A DNA stretch of 64,000 nt from Planctomycetota bacterium (GTDB lineage: Bacteria > Planctomycetota > UBA11346), in assembly GCA_013816485.1 (NCBI GenBank), contig JACDEI010000026.1, positions 1 to 64,000 of the forward strand, read 5' to 3'. Each line of letters begins with the position of its first letter. The stretch's first letter is position 1. Positions 25,816 through 34,814 of the stretch are shown here, piece after piece. Made by a program: the position numbers and the translations under genes. The notes under the pieces were generated by a model. It searched no databases and was not told the DNA's origin. It saw only the letters and a program-made list of their open reading frames with translations.

Positions 25816-25820
25816 GCTCC

Positions 25821-26537
25821 TCACCGACGGTTGCCGAAGACGATAAAGGCGAAGTGCAGCAGATGCAGGAGTGAGGTCAACGCCGCCGCCATGTAGGTCA
25901 TCGCCGCCGCGTTCAACACGCCGCGTACGGTGTCGTCTTCCTCCCCTGGGCTGGTGATGCCCATCTGTGACAGGGCCACGCGGGCGCGTTTGGACGCGTT
26001 CAGTTCGTTGCCGACGATGAGCAGGCTGCAGACCGTCGAGACGGCGAACAATACCACGCCAGCGACGGCAATGACGTGTCCCGTGCTGCCAGGGATCAGC
26101 GCGCCACCCGCCATAAACAGACCGATCATGATGAGGAACGGTGCGAGCATTGAGCCGTAATGCGCCGGATAGACCAAAATGGTACGACCCCACATGGTCA
26201 GATCGCCACGTGCATGTTGCAGGGCATGGCCGACTTCGTGCGCAGCAACGCCGGCCGCTGCCGCATCCTGACCACGGTAGACCGGCGGGCTCAGATGCAG
26301 GGTCTTGGTCGCGGGATTGTAGTGATCACTAAGGAAACCGTCGTGTTCGTGCACCGTCACGTCAGAGAGGCCTTCGTGATGCAGGATGCGCTCGGCGATC
26401 TCGTGGCCGGACATACCGCTGCGCAACGCCACCCGCTGGCCACGCGCGAAGCGAACTTTGACGTAGAACGAGGCTGCGCCGGCCATCACCAGCGACACCA
26501 ACAAGATGATGAGATAAACAGGATCGAAGCCGAACAT
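25821..26537 (-). CDS. Zinc metallopeptidase, YugP type
   Basis: A 238-residue membrane protein. One helix at the N-terminus (YLIILLVSLVMAGAASFYV) is followed by a peptidase domain with the zinc motif AAHEVGHALQHARGD and, farther upstream, DHYNPATKTLHLSP; two or three helices follow. This matches the YugP/DUF2268-like neutral zinc peptidase group found in many bacteria. It probably cleaves membrane or misfolded proteins, but the substrate is unknown. ATG 26537 has AAGGAG 8 nt upstream; the upstream extension of the frame is non-coding. Confidence 0.93.
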   Translation of the reverse strand: MFGFDPVYLIILLVSLVMAGAASFYVKVRFARGQRVALRSGMSGHEIAERILHHEGLSDVTVHEHDGFLSDHYNPATKTLHLSPPVYRGQDAAAAGVAAHEVGHALQHARGDLTMWGRTILVYPAHYGSMLAPFLIMIGLFMAGGALIPGSTGHVIAVAGVVLFAVSTVCSLLIVGNELNASKRARVALSQMGITSPGEEDDTVRGVLNAAAMTYMAAALTSLLHLLHFAFIVFGNRR

Positions 26538-26741
26538 GGCGTATCTCCTTCTGACATGAAGAAGCACGGTGCGTGCCGTTCCGGCAGACTGGACGGGAAC
26601 ACTTCCACTGCCTTGCGACCTTGCGGCACTGGTTTCCACAGCCACGCAGGTGCAAGCCCGCCAACTGTTCAGCGGATGCCTGGGTGTTTCCCCCTTCCGT
26701 CCTGCGTGCTAACGTTCCACACCGCCTCAGGGAGTCTTCAC

Positions 26742-27716
26742 ATGCGCGCGCTGCTCACTTCCTTCACTTCCTTGGTCACGTCCATCACCCTCGCCACCGG
26801 CCTGTGGTCGGGCCTGTGGTCGGGAGAAGCCACGACGCCCACCCCGACGCCACCGCCCACGACGCAGACGCCGGATCAGCTCGCGAGCGGTTGGGCGCAG
26901 GCGCTCAAACGCAACCAGCTCTCCGCCGGCTTCGACCTCTTCACCCCGGCTGATCAGGCCTCGCTCGCCAACCTCTGGCGGCGGCAGATGGCGCGCCCGG
27001 ACGCCTACGCTGATGTCCAACTCGACACGCTACTGCGCCTAGCCCAGAACGCCGCCGCGGCCGACCAACTGCTGGCGATGAGCCAGCCCTACCTCGCGCA
27101 GATCGACCTGCCGAAGGTGACCAAGGGCATCGGCGACATCGCCGGCTTCCTCTGCACTGCGGCGGACAACCAGCCCGCCGGTGCTACCGGTGGGCTCGAC
27201 TACGCCGGCCTGGGCGACTGGTTGAAGGATCTGGCCGCGTGGCTGCCCGGCGCCGGGCTGACCGATCAGGTCAAGGCCAAGGCCGCCGCCGGACACCTGG
27301 TGCGGGCGATCACCGCCAGCGGCTTGAAATCCGCGGCCGAGGTGCGGGCCATGCCGCTGAGCGAGCTGATCACCCGCCTCGATCCGGCGCTGCCAGCGCT
27401 GAAGGATGCGCTGTTAGTCTATGATGTGCAGGTCGACGCGCTGCTCGGTTCGTTCTCCGCCAAGCTCGCCGACGCCGGCCCGGAGCACGCCACCGTCACC
27501 CTGGGCTTCACCTCGCTCAGCAAACCGCGCACGGTGCACCTCAAGCTGGTGCAGAAGAACGGCGAGTGGCAGCTCGCCCCCGGCAACGACAACCCCCTCA
27601 CCGGACTCAGCCAGTTGGTGATGATGGCGTTGCTGATGCAGGGCATGGGGGGCGAGCCGGCACAACCACCGACAAAAGTCACTCCGGTGGCGCCAGAGGA
27701 TGACGGAGCGCTGTGA
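26742..27716 (+). CDS. Exported hypothetical protein
   Basis: A 324-residue protein from ATG 26742, with AGGGAG 7 nt upstream. The signal region (MRALLTSFTSLVTSITLATG) is followed by a Pro/Thr linker (TPTPTPPPTTQTP) and then a mostly helical domain to about residue 235 (DQLASGWAQALKRNQLSAG and on). The C-terminal part with HATVTLGFTSLSKPRTVHLK and LVQKNGEWQLAP looks like a beta sandwich of the kind seen in DUF-type lipoprotein tails. No catalytic motif was found. The stop overlaps the next gene (GTGA), so the two are co-translated and may act together at the membrane. Confidence 0.72.
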   Translation: MRALLTSFTSLVTSITLATGLWSGLWSGEATTPTPTPPPTTQTPDQLASGWAQALKRNQLSAGFDLFTPADQASLANLWRRQMARPDAYADVQLDTLLRLAQNAAAADQLLAMSQPYLAQIDLPKVTKGIGDIAGFLCTAADNQPAGATGGLDYAGLGDWLKDLAAWLPGAGLTDQVKAKAAAGHLVRAITASGLKSAAEVRAMPLSELITRLDPALPALKDALLVYDVQVDALLGSFSAKLADAGPEHATVTLGFTSLSKPRTVHLKLVQKNGEWQLAPGNDNPLTGLSQLVMMALLMQGMGGEPAQPPTKVTPVAPEDDGAL

Positions 27717-28279
27717 ACAATCCTCCGGCAGACCAGACGAGGGAACGGGTGACGTTCCGCTTCACTCAGACCGAGGACGATCTGGTCGCCTACAACCTGC
27801 TGTTTCTCGGCCATTCGCCCACCCATCAGCGCGGGATCTGGTTCGGGCGCTTGATCCTGCCAGCTGCCGCCATCGTCATCGCCGCGTACACGCTGCTGCT
27901 ACGTCCGGAGCGTCTGCCCGGGACTGTGTTCATCAGCATCCTGGCGATCCTGTGGTTTGTGTTCTGGCCGGCCTTCCGTCGTTCCAACGTCAGCAAGGTG
28001 ATCAAACGCCTGATGCGGGAACGTTCAAACGCTCCGATCCTGGGCGAACACGTCGTGACGATCGATGACCAGACCATCCACTGCGTCTATCCCGCCGGCA
28101 CCAGCGAGGTGCGTTGGTCGTGCATCATCGATCTGCGGGAAGATGATCGCCTGCTGCTGCTTTATATGTCCTCGATCCACGTGCTGAACTTTCCCAAGGA
28201 TCGCATCGATGCTGCGATCATCAGCCGATTGAGGGAACAGGCGCGCCAGATGATTGCGCAGCAGCCCGCCACCCGCTGA
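27713..28279 (+). CDS. YcxB-like membrane protein
   Basis: A 188-residue protein starting at GTG 27713, inside the stop of the preceding gene. The N-terminal 45 residues are soluble (FRFTQTEDDLVAYNLLFL). Two helices follow (ILPAAAIVIAAYTLLL, VFISILAILWFVFWPAF), then a PH-like beta domain (EHVVTIDDQTIHCVYPAG, VRWSCIIDLREDDRLLLLYM, SIHVLNFPKDRID) typical of the YcxB-like family. Members are small inner-membrane proteins of unknown role. The order soluble-2TM-beta domain is the standard one. Confidence 0.8.
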   Translation: MNNPPADQTRERVTFRFTQTEDDLVAYNLLFLGHSPTHQRGIWFGRLILPAAAIVIAAYTLLLRPERLPGTVFISILAILWFVFWPAFRRSNVSKVIKRLMRERSNAPILGEHVVTIDDQTIHCVYPAGTSEVRWSCIIDLREDDRLLLLYMSSIHVLNFPKDRIDAAIISRLREQARQMIAQQPATR

Positions 28280-28285
28280 GCGGGA

Positions 28286-29197
28286 TCAGGCCAGATGCGC
28301 TGGCGGGCGGTGACCACGCAAGAAATCCGCGGCCATCATCGCCCGTTTCCCCGCTGGTTGCAGACGCCCGATCGCACACGCGCCATCACCACAGCCGACC
28401 AGCAGTTCGCCATCCACGACGCGCACTGTGCCAGGCGACAGATCACGGATCAAAGGACGCGGCGCGAATTCCAGCACTCGCATACGTTCGCCATCAGCGA
28501 GCGCCCAGCAGCCGGGTGCCGGCGTGTAAGCACGCACCCAGCGCTCAAGATCGACCATCGTTTTGGTGAAGTCGAGATGGCCGTCCTCGGGCAGCAGTTT
28601 CCGGCAGAGCGTCACCTGCGCCTCATCCTGCGGCACGGCGTCGAGGCTCGGCCAACGATCGAGGAAGCGTCCGAGCACCACCGCGGACAATGCCGCGATC
28701 GCATCATGCAGGTCGGGCAACGTGCTGTGCGCGGTCAATGGCAGACGTTCATGCAGAAACATCGGCCCGGCGTCGAGGCCACGCACCATGCGCATGACGG
28801 TGACGCCGGTCTCGGCGTCGCCAGCGCGCAGCACCGCCTGCAGTGGACTGGCGCCACGCCAGCGTGGCAGCAACGAGGCATGCAGGTTGATGCACGCGCC
28901 ACGCGGCAAGTCGAGGATGTCCTGTCGCAGCAGTTCACCATACGCCAACACCACGAACAGATCGGCATCGGCAAGCTGTGGAGCCGTCGCTTGCCCTTTG
29001 AGCGTCTCCGGTTGCCACACCGGCAGGCCAAGTTCCAGCGCTGCGACCTTCACCGGTGGCGGCTGCTTCTGCTGGCCGCGACCAGCCGGACGATCGGGTT
29101 GCGTGACCACGCAGGTGACGGTGGTACGCGCAGCGAGGGCGCGCAGCGTCGGCACTGCGATCTCCGGCGTTCCCATGAACACCGTCGTGAGGCTCAT
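28286..29197 (-). CDS. fmt: Methionyl-tRNA formyltransferase
   Basis: A 303-residue cytosolic enzyme that formylates initiator Met-tRNA with 10-formyl-THF. It has MGTPEIAVPTLRALA, VVTQPDRPAGRGQQ, VLAYGELLRQDILDLPRGAC, then INLHASLLPRWRGASPLQAV, which holds the catalytic Asn/His segment, and MRMVRGLDAGPMF with the second acidic residue. The C-terminal tRNA-binding domain follows. It overlaps the stop of truD by ATGA, so the two translation-related genes form an operon. No def gene is adjacent. Confidence 0.97.
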   Translation of the reverse strand: MSLTTVFMGTPEIAVPTLRALAARTTVTCVVTQPDRPAGRGQQKQPPPVKVAALELGLPVWQPETLKGQATAPQLADADLFVVLAYGELLRQDILDLPRGACINLHASLLPRWRGASPLQAVLRAGDAETGVTVMRMVRGLDAGPMFLHERLPLTAHSTLPDLHDAIAALSAVVLGRFLDRWPSLDAVPQDEAQVTLCRKLLPEDGHLDFTKTMVDLERWVRAYTPAPGCWALADGERMRVLEFAPRPLIRDLSPGTVRVVDGELLVGCGDGACAIGRLQPAGKRAMMAADFLRGHRPPAHLA

Positions 29198-30219
29198 CCC
29201 TGATCCGGCAGCGCTGGTTTGATCAACTCGTCGAGCAGCGTGGTGATCGCCGCTTCTTCCGGCAGCTCGCAGTGCACCACCAAGTCGTCGCCGTCGAAAT
29301 CGACCAGCGCTTTGGCGGGCTGGATGCGCAAGGCACGACGTCCGCCATGCAACTGCTGCACCTGCGCCAGCGACAAGCCGGCATCAAGCAAGGTCGCGCT
29401 CTCGCGCTCAGCGGCTTCGCCGGTTACCGGGGTCATGCCGGCACCGAACAGCGGTCCGAGCACCGTGGCTTCCCAGGTAGTGACTCGTTTCTGCGCATGG
29501 TCGACCGCGGTGACAAGCTCTTCGCCGCCCGTGACGCTGCGCATCAAGTCACCAGGCAGCACACGGTCGAGCAGCCCATCGGCCACCCGCGATCCCAGGT
29601 GATGATCGAACAATGCCGATTGGAGCGCGCGCAGACAGCGACCCGCACCGACGTTGGCGGCCACCGATTTGGGCAGTCGTACGCCACGCAGCAGTTCATT
29701 GCCCCAATGCGCCTGCGTCCCGTCGTCCCCAGGGTTCTCCGGCAGGTAGTTCGGCAGGCCGACGTGGCGCAGACGATCCATGATCGCCTTGGCGCGCTGG
29801 TAGCCTTCCTCGGCCCGGCCACCGCGCAGGGTGCAGCGCCAACGCAGGCGTTCGACGGTCTCCGCAGTCACCGGTTTGTGCGACTGGGTCAGCTCCAACA
29901 CGCGCATTTTGCCAGCAACACCGGCGCGCCGCAATGGACCCGGATGGTCGAGTGGGGCCTCCGGCACGCTGAACCATTGGATACAGCGGCCCTGACGATC
30001 GCGGTTGCCAGCGCAGGAGACCAGCTCCGGGTCGATCTTCACCGCCCGCGCGATGGCGGAACGCACCTGGGTGGTTCCCAGGTCGGTCTTCTCGACCTTG
30101 AGCCAGAAGTACGCGCCGGTGTTCGCCGGTTGTTTGGCCAGGACCTCTTCGCACAAGCGATCAGCGCGGCGGCTCTGGGCGTTCACGCCAGGTAGATTTT
30201 CAGTGACGCGGGCGCGCAT
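29194..30219 (-). CDS. truD: tRNA pseudouridine synthase D
   Basis: A 341-residue protein that should convert U13 of some tRNAs to pseudouridine. The TruD pattern is visible: NTGAYFWLKVEKTDLGTTQV, then AGNRDRQGRCIQWFSVP (the catalytic Asp in the AGxKDR-type motif, here with Arg for Lys), VGLPNYLPENPGDDGTQAHW (family VPNYFG...), RALQSALFDHHLGSRVADG and the insertion domain. Divergence from the Escherichia coli enzyme is strong, so the symbol rests on motif order. The fmt start lies in its stop codon. The start at ATG 30219 lacks a good ribosome binding site. Confidence 0.85.
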   Translation of the reverse strand: MRARVTENLPGVNAQSRRADRLCEEVLAKQPANTGAYFWLKVEKTDLGTTQVRSAIARAVKIDPELVSCAGNRDRQGRCIQWFSVPEAPLDHPGPLRRAGVAGKMRVLELTQSHKPVTAETVERLRWRCTLRGGRAEEGYQRAKAIMDRLRHVGLPNYLPENPGDDGTQAHWGNELLRGVRLPKSVAANVGAGRCLRALQSALFDHHLGSRVADGLLDRVLPGDLMRSVTGGEELVTAVDHAQKRVTTWEATVLGPLFGAGMTPVTGEAAERESATLLDAGLSLAQVQQLHGGRRALRIQPAKALVDFDGDDLVVHCELPEEAAITTLLDELIKPALPDQG

Positions 30220-30383
30220 GGGGCGGGGAGACTATGCGGGAATGTTGAATGCAGAATGCAGAATACCGAGCGGGACATGCAGCCCCTGGTCGGGGTGATT
30301 GCTCCATTCTTCATGCTTCCGTCTGAGGCCTCCCACCACAGCCCCATCTGGCAACTCCGCGCCACCTGTGATAGCATGCCGTC

Positions 30384-31448
30384 GTGCCTGAACTTGATCC
30401 CCACCTCGGCAAGACATTCGGACAGGTGAAACTGATCAGACGCCTAGGTCAGGGCGCGATGGGCATGGTCTATCTTGGATGGCACGAGCGCTTCGCGCGC
30501 GAGGTCGCGGTCAAGGTGCTGCTCAGCCGGCACGCCCAAGGCACCATGCGCGAGCGCTTCCTGCGCGAGGGCAAGGCCGCGGCCAAGGTCCATCATCAGC
30601 ACGTGGTCCAGGTGTTCGATGCCGGTGAAGAACACGGCGCTACCTACCTGGTCATGGAACTGGTCGATGGTCAGAGCCTGGGGGCGATCATGGACGAGAA
30701 GGGTCCGCTGCCGTGCGAAGCCGTCGCCCGGGTCGGCGCACAGGTCGCCCTGGGACTGAGCGCGATCCACGCCCAGGGCATCATCCACCGCGACATCAAA
30801 CCGGACAACATCCTCATCGGTGCCGACCGGGTGGCGAAGATCACCGACCTGGGCTTGGCCAAGTTGACCGATGAACTCGAAGCGAATCGCCTGACCGCCA
30901 CCGGCATGGTGGTGGGCACACCGCTCTACGTTTCGCCCGAGGCCATCCACGATCCCCGGGCCAGCACCATCGCCTCGGACATCTACGGGTTGGGCGCGAC
31001 GCTCTATCATCTGCTGGTCGGCCATCCGCCGTTTCCGCTTAACTCGCCCTACGAGGTCATGCGCGCGCACCTCGAACAGCAGCCCAAACCGCCGCGCGAG
31101 CTGCGCCCCGACATCCCCGTCGGCCTGGCGAACCTGGTCGAACGCTGCCTGAGCAAATCGCCAGAGGCCCGGCCGACCGCGGCGGAGGTCGCCCATCTGC
31201 TCTCGGGCGGCGCCAATCTGAAGACCAACGTCGGGCGCGGGCTCGCCCTGGTGCTCGGCATCACCACCCTGGTGATCCTGCTGCTCGCTGCGCTTGCCTG
31301 GTTCGCCCTGCAATGGGCGCGTCAGGCGCCGGCCGTCCCCGCGCCGACCGCCGAACTGATCGGCGGGGCAAGCGGAACCATCGCCCAGGTGCCTATCGTC
31401 GACGGTGCTCGCGGGACCGGCACCGGTCGCGATCTTGCAGGTATCTGA
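30384..31448 (+). CDS. Transmembrane Ser/Thr protein kinase (PknB-like)
   Basis: A 354-residue kinase. The domain covers residues 10-275: Gly loop LGQGAMGMVYLG, Lys in VAVKVLLS, catalytic loop IIHRDIKPDNILI, metal-binding DLG (ITDLGLAKL), and activation segment GTPLYVSPEA. A single helix (ALVLGITTLVILLLAALAWF) near residue 300 is followed by only about 45 residues outside the membrane, too short for a PASTA or sensor domain. Such Hanks kinases are expanded in Planctomycetes. The start is GTG 30384. The next gene encodes an exported protein that may or may not be related. Confidence 0.93.
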   Translation: MPELDPHLGKTFGQVKLIRRLGQGAMGMVYLGWHERFAREVAVKVLLSRHAQGTMRERFLREGKAAAKVHHQHVVQVFDAGEEHGATYLVMELVDGQSLGAIMDEKGPLPCEAVARVGAQVALGLSAIHAQGIIHRDIKPDNILIGADRVAKITDLGLAKLTDELEANRLTATGMVVGTPLYVSPEAIHDPRASTIASDIYGLGATLYHLLVGHPPFPLNSPYEVMRAHLEQQPKPPRELRPDIPVGLANLVERCLSKSPEARPTAAEVAHLLSGGANLKTNVGRGLALVLGITTLVILLLAALAWFALQWARQAPAVPAPTAELIGGASGTIAQVPIVDGARGTGTGRDLAGI

Positions 31449-31582
31449 CCACTGCCACTGATCTGTGTGGGGCAGTGCCTCGCTGGACGGACCAGCCGGT
31501 GGAACGCTGCTCATCCTGGTCCCACGCGCGTGCCCGTGACTTTCCCGTTTGTGCGCAGGCGGCAGCCCTACCATCCGTCGCC

Positions 31583-32671
31583 ATGCTCCGTGTGAAGTTC
31601 GTGCTGCTGCCTGCCGTATTGGTCGCTCTGGTGACGTCAGTGGCGTCAGTGGCGTCGGTGGCGTCTGCCGCCGACGTGGTGGTGCTGAAGAACGGTCAGC
31701 GCATTTCCGGCACGCTTGATCCGTCCGCCGACATCGGACCCGATCAGGTCGCGATCAAAACCAGCAACGGCATTCTGCGCCTGCCGCGTTCAGCGATCGC
31801 CTCCGAGGATCTCGGCTTCGACGCACGCAAGGCCCGGCTGGCTAAGGACGACCTCGCTGGCCACCTGGGGTTGGCGGCGTGGTGCCGCGCGCAGGGTATG
31901 AACACCGAAGCACTCGCGCTGCTCGACCGCGCAGTACGGCTCAAAGATGTACCGCTCGCCGCCCGCGCGCTGCACGCCCGCCTAGTCGATGAGGATGAGA
32001 AGCGCGGCCCTCAGAAGGCGCTCGAACTCTACCGACGCTACAAGCAGGACGGCGGCGACGATCCCCTCACGCTGCAACGCCTCGCGCAGTTGGAGAAGGC
32101 CATCGCCGACTTCGAAGCCCAGTCCAACGCCGTGACCTCCGCCCCCGCGGTGCCGAAGGCAGTACCGACCATCCAGGGCGGCCTGGAGAGCAAGGGCTGG
32201 GACAACGAAGCCCCGCAATGGTCGAATCCCGTGCGTCCCCAGATCATCACCGTGCCCACCGATGCCGGCGTTACGCCCGCACTCAAGATCGAGTTCAAGG
32301 GTGGCACGCAGGAAAAAGCCACCATCAAACGCACCGCGCACCTGACCATTGGTGACGACAGCGTGCTGACCTTCTTCGCCCTGACGCCGGGCGACAAACC
32401 GCTCTCCATCGCCATCGGCGTCAAGACCGGTTCGAAGTACCTCTTCCACGAAAGCCCGCAGCAGCAGGTCAAACCCGGCCAGGAGTTCCAGAAACTCCGC
32501 TTCGACTTCAAGGCCGCCAACTTCAAGAGCGCCGCCAGCAGCTGGAACTACAACACCCGCGTCGGCGATCTGAACGACGTGAAAGAGATCCAGTTGCTGA
32601 TCTACAATGGCAGCGCCGATGGCGTGCTGATCATCAGCAATATGGGCTTTCCGGCGAAGCCAGATCTGTAG
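31583..32671 (+). CDS. Exported hypothetical protein with beta-sandwich C-terminus
   Basis: A 362-residue protein from ATG 31583. The signal peptide VLLPAVLVALVTSVASVA is encoded partly by three to four near-identical 9-bp units (gtggcgtca) at 31630-31665. Residues 27-60 (DVVVLKNGQRISGTLDP, VAIKTSNGILRLP) show the hairpin common in planctomycete exported proteins. A TPR-like helical part follows (residues 75-165), then a beta-rich domain (TPALKIEFKGG, SVLTFFALTPGDKPLSIAIG, EIQLLIYNGSADGVLIISN) like carbohydrate-binding modules. Function unknown. An upstream in-frame extension is not supported. Confidence 0.75.
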   Translation: MLRVKFVLLPAVLVALVTSVASVASVASAADVVVLKNGQRISGTLDPSADIGPDQVAIKTSNGILRLPRSAIASEDLGFDARKARLAKDDLAGHLGLAAWCRAQGMNTEALALLDRAVRLKDVPLAARALHARLVDEDEKRGPQKALELYRRYKQDGGDDPLTLQRLAQLEKAIADFEAQSNAVTSAPAVPKAVPTIQGGLESKGWDNEAPQWSNPVRPQIITVPTDAGVTPALKIEFKGGTQEKATIKRTAHLTIGDDSVLTFFALTPGDKPLSIAIGVKTGSKYLFHESPQQQVKPGQEFQKLRFDFKAANFKSAASSWNYNTRVGDLNDVKEIQLLIYNGSADGVLIISNMGFPAKPDL

Positions 32672-32902
32672 CTGCGGCCAACGCTCCAGCCCGACATCGC
32701 CGCTTTGCGGCTCGCCAGCTTCGCTGGTCGCTGCTACGCAGCGATCGCTCTGTAGCGACCCAGCTTCGCCGGGTGTTTCGCTACGCGAAACTTGGCCTTG
32801 TCCCGCTCGCGCGCGCAGGCGCGCTCGGGGGTTGTTGTTCGCGGACTCCGTCCGCTACGCCTGCCAGGGGCTCTGCCGCCCCTGGACCCGCACACCAATC
32901 CA
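32672..32902. repeat. Array of small GC-rich hairpins between convergent genes
   Basis: At least six short hairpins stand in a row: gctgctacgcagc, cccagcttcgccggg, gtttcgctacgcgaaac, gcgcgcgcaggcgcgc, gcggactccgtccgc and caggggctctgccgcccctg. Most loops read tacg, ttcg or tccg. No coding frame is supported. The array sits at the meeting point of two convergent genes and may stop or slow transcription from both sides. Confidence 0.75.
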
Positions 32903-33529
32903 CTACCCGATCCGCTTCCCCTCCGGCACCACCTGCAGCGCTTGGTCGACCACTGTCCAGCCATTGCCATCCAGGTAGCTGCGATTCCCCAGCCGTGCTG
33001 GCGCTGACAACTTGTGCGGATCGGGGAAACCATCCGCCGCGAGGATCCCATCCGCCGCGTATAGGTGCACGACTTCCAACAGGCACAACGCGGTCGCGGG
33101 TTCGCCGACCGGGACCTCTTGGAGCAACCGGCATTCGAACGCGACCTGCGCCTCGGCCAGACGCGGTGGACGCACGATGGTGCTGGCCAGAGTCGCGAGG
33201 CCGAGCTCACCGAGTTCGCTCACTGACGCGGCGTAATCACCGCCACTCTGATGCACATCCGCAAGGCGGGCGGGCGGGGCGATATGCACCACCGCTTCGC
33301 GCGTCGCGCGGAGATTGCGCAGCGTATCCTTGATCGGCTCACGATGGGCGATGGCGACGCTCAGCACCATCGGGCTGGCGGTGACACCGTTGAAAAAGCT
33401 GAACGGCGCGAGGTTGACGACCCCCTCTGCCGAGCAGGTGGTGATCCAGGCGATCGGTCGCGGCACCACGCCGCCGATCAGCCAGCGGTAGGCGGCACGA
33501 CGATCGATGTCGGAGAGTGGAACCTGCAT
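32903..33529 (-). CDS. Flavin reductase-like, FMN-binding split-barrel protein
   Basis: A 208-residue cytosolic protein of the flavin reductase/DIM6-NTAB family. It has AAYRWLIGGVVPRPIAWITT, NLAPFSFFNGVTASPMVLSV (FMN-binding segment), KDTLRNLRATREAVVHI and VAFECRLLQEVPVG. Members bind FMN and use NAD(P)H to reduce flavin or act as oxidoreductase partners. The substrate is unknown. It runs 12 nt behind the lipoprotein gene upstream on the same strand, so the two are likely co-transcribed. It ends at the hairpin array. Confidence 0.9.
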   Translation of the reverse strand: MQVPLSDIDRRAAYRWLIGGVVPRPIAWITTCSAEGVVNLAPFSFFNGVTASPMVLSVAIAHREPIKDTLRNLRATREAVVHIAPPARLADVHQSGGDYAASVSELGELGLATLASTIVRPPRLAEAQVAFECRLLQEVPVGEPATALCLLEVVHLYAADGILAADGFPDPHKLSAPARLGNRSYLDGNGWTVVDQALQVVPEGKRIG

Positions 33530-33541
33530 GGGTTGGCCCGC

Positions 33542-34612
33542 CTACTTCTTGGCGTCGTCCGTGCTCTTGAACACATAGACGTGCAGGTAGCGCGTTTCCG
33601 TACGACCGTCGACCGGTTCCTCGGCCATCAAGCGACGACCGTCGTGGCTCCACGCCGGGGCTTCGCCAGACGGGGCAATCTGATGACGGAACGAACCGTC
33701 GAATCCGCAGATGATCAGCGCACCGCTGCTGCCGACCGCCGCGCACGCCGGTTTGTGCGGATGTGGCGCCGGTGAACGCGCGTCGGCCGCGACCAGCACC
33801 GGGACCGCCTTGGCGTGGGCCAGGTGGTAGATGTCGGTGCCGCCGCTCCACCAGGGTTGTCCGGGCACCGGCTCGGCCCGCATCACCGTGCAGAGCACGC
33901 CGCCGCTGGAGGTCCAACGGGCCTCGACCGCGTTGGGAATGGTGGTCGTGATGCCGGAACGCCAGCGGATGATCAGGTTCCCGCGCCGGGTGGCGCTGCC
34001 GATCCAGTGGTCGGTCTCCAGCACCGGACGATCCTGCCAAGCGATGCCCTCGCCCTTGCGTTGTGGTTCGGGCATGAAGCCGAGACCAAACTCGGCAATG
34101 GTGCCGAAAGGATCGATGAGGTAGATGCGGTCCTCGCTCGCAGCGACGAGGTTGCGGCCCCAGACCTTCGGCCGGTAGCCATAGCTGGTGAGATTCTTCG
34201 GCGGCAGCGGCGCATCCTTACCGGTGATGGTCTCCAGCAGCGTCACCACCGACAACCCTTCGCTGGTCGGGACCACCCGGCCATCGGTGGTAGTGATGAC
34301 GTTGTCCTTGGGACCGAAGGCGAACTGGCGCGCGCTCACCCACACCGGGAAGGCGGTCTCATGTTTGCCACGCGAGGCGAAGTACTGCTGCTTGCCCGCA
34401 CCTTCATCGAGCAGCACGAAACCGCCGACGCTGCGTGCGAGCACTTGGTAGGTCTCGGGATTCCACGTCGCCTGCGGTTCAGCCACCGTGGTATCCCAGC
34501 CATAGGAGCGCAGGATCTGGAAATCGTCGGCGGTCACCTGCCGCGGCGGCTGGGCGCACCCGTTCAGCAGGCTCAAAGCGATGAAGGCGGCGAAGAGTGT
34601 CGTCGTACGCAT
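33542..34612 (-). CDS. Lipoprotein with predicted beta-propeller
   Basis: A 356-residue protein starting at ATG 34612. The signal peptide ends in the lipobox LLNGC, so it is probably a lipoprotein. The mature part is made of repeated beta hairpins with Trp and Asp at blade turns (YGYRPKVWGRNLVAASEDRI, YLIDPFGTIAEFG, GNLIIRWRSGITTTIPNAVE, EAPAWSHDGRRLMAEE), as in TolB-like or WD40-like propellers. No catalytic residues were seen. The gene precedes the flavin reductase-like gene on the same strand, spaced by 12 nt. Function unknown. Confidence 0.75.
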   Translation of the reverse strand: MRTTTLFAAFIALSLLNGCAQPPRQVTADDFQILRSYGWDTTVAEPQATWNPETYQVLARSVGGFVLLDEGAGKQQYFASRGKHETAFPVWVSARQFAFGPKDNVITTTDGRVVPTSEGLSVVTLLETITGKDAPLPPKNLTSYGYRPKVWGRNLVAASEDRIYLIDPFGTIAEFGLGFMPEPQRKGEGIAWQDRPVLETDHWIGSATRRGNLIIRWRSGITTTIPNAVEARWTSSGGVLCTVMRAEPVPGQPWWSGGTDIYHLAHAKAVPVLVAADARSPAPHPHKPACAAVGSSGALIICGFDGSFRHQIAPSGEAPAWSHDGRRLMAEEPVDGRTETRYLHVYVFKSTDDAKK

Positions 34613-34814
34613 GGCCGGCAGTGTTGATCGCCCGACTGACGTACAAGATCGACCCGGTAGCAGCATCCGCGGGCGAGTGGGGCAGTGGAGCAAGCTACGG
34701 GCTACAGACTACGGGCTACAGGACTGTGTCCGATCACCGATGACCCCCCAACGTTCCTGGTCCACCACCATCGCGATCCCATCACCTGTAGCCGCTAGCC
34801 TGTGGTCTGTCGCC

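Noticed and set aside
26160-26741. Extension of the exported protein gene to 26160
   Set aside because: The extra sequence is the reverse reading of the Zn peptidase gene. ATG 26742 has a ribosome binding site and a signal peptide.
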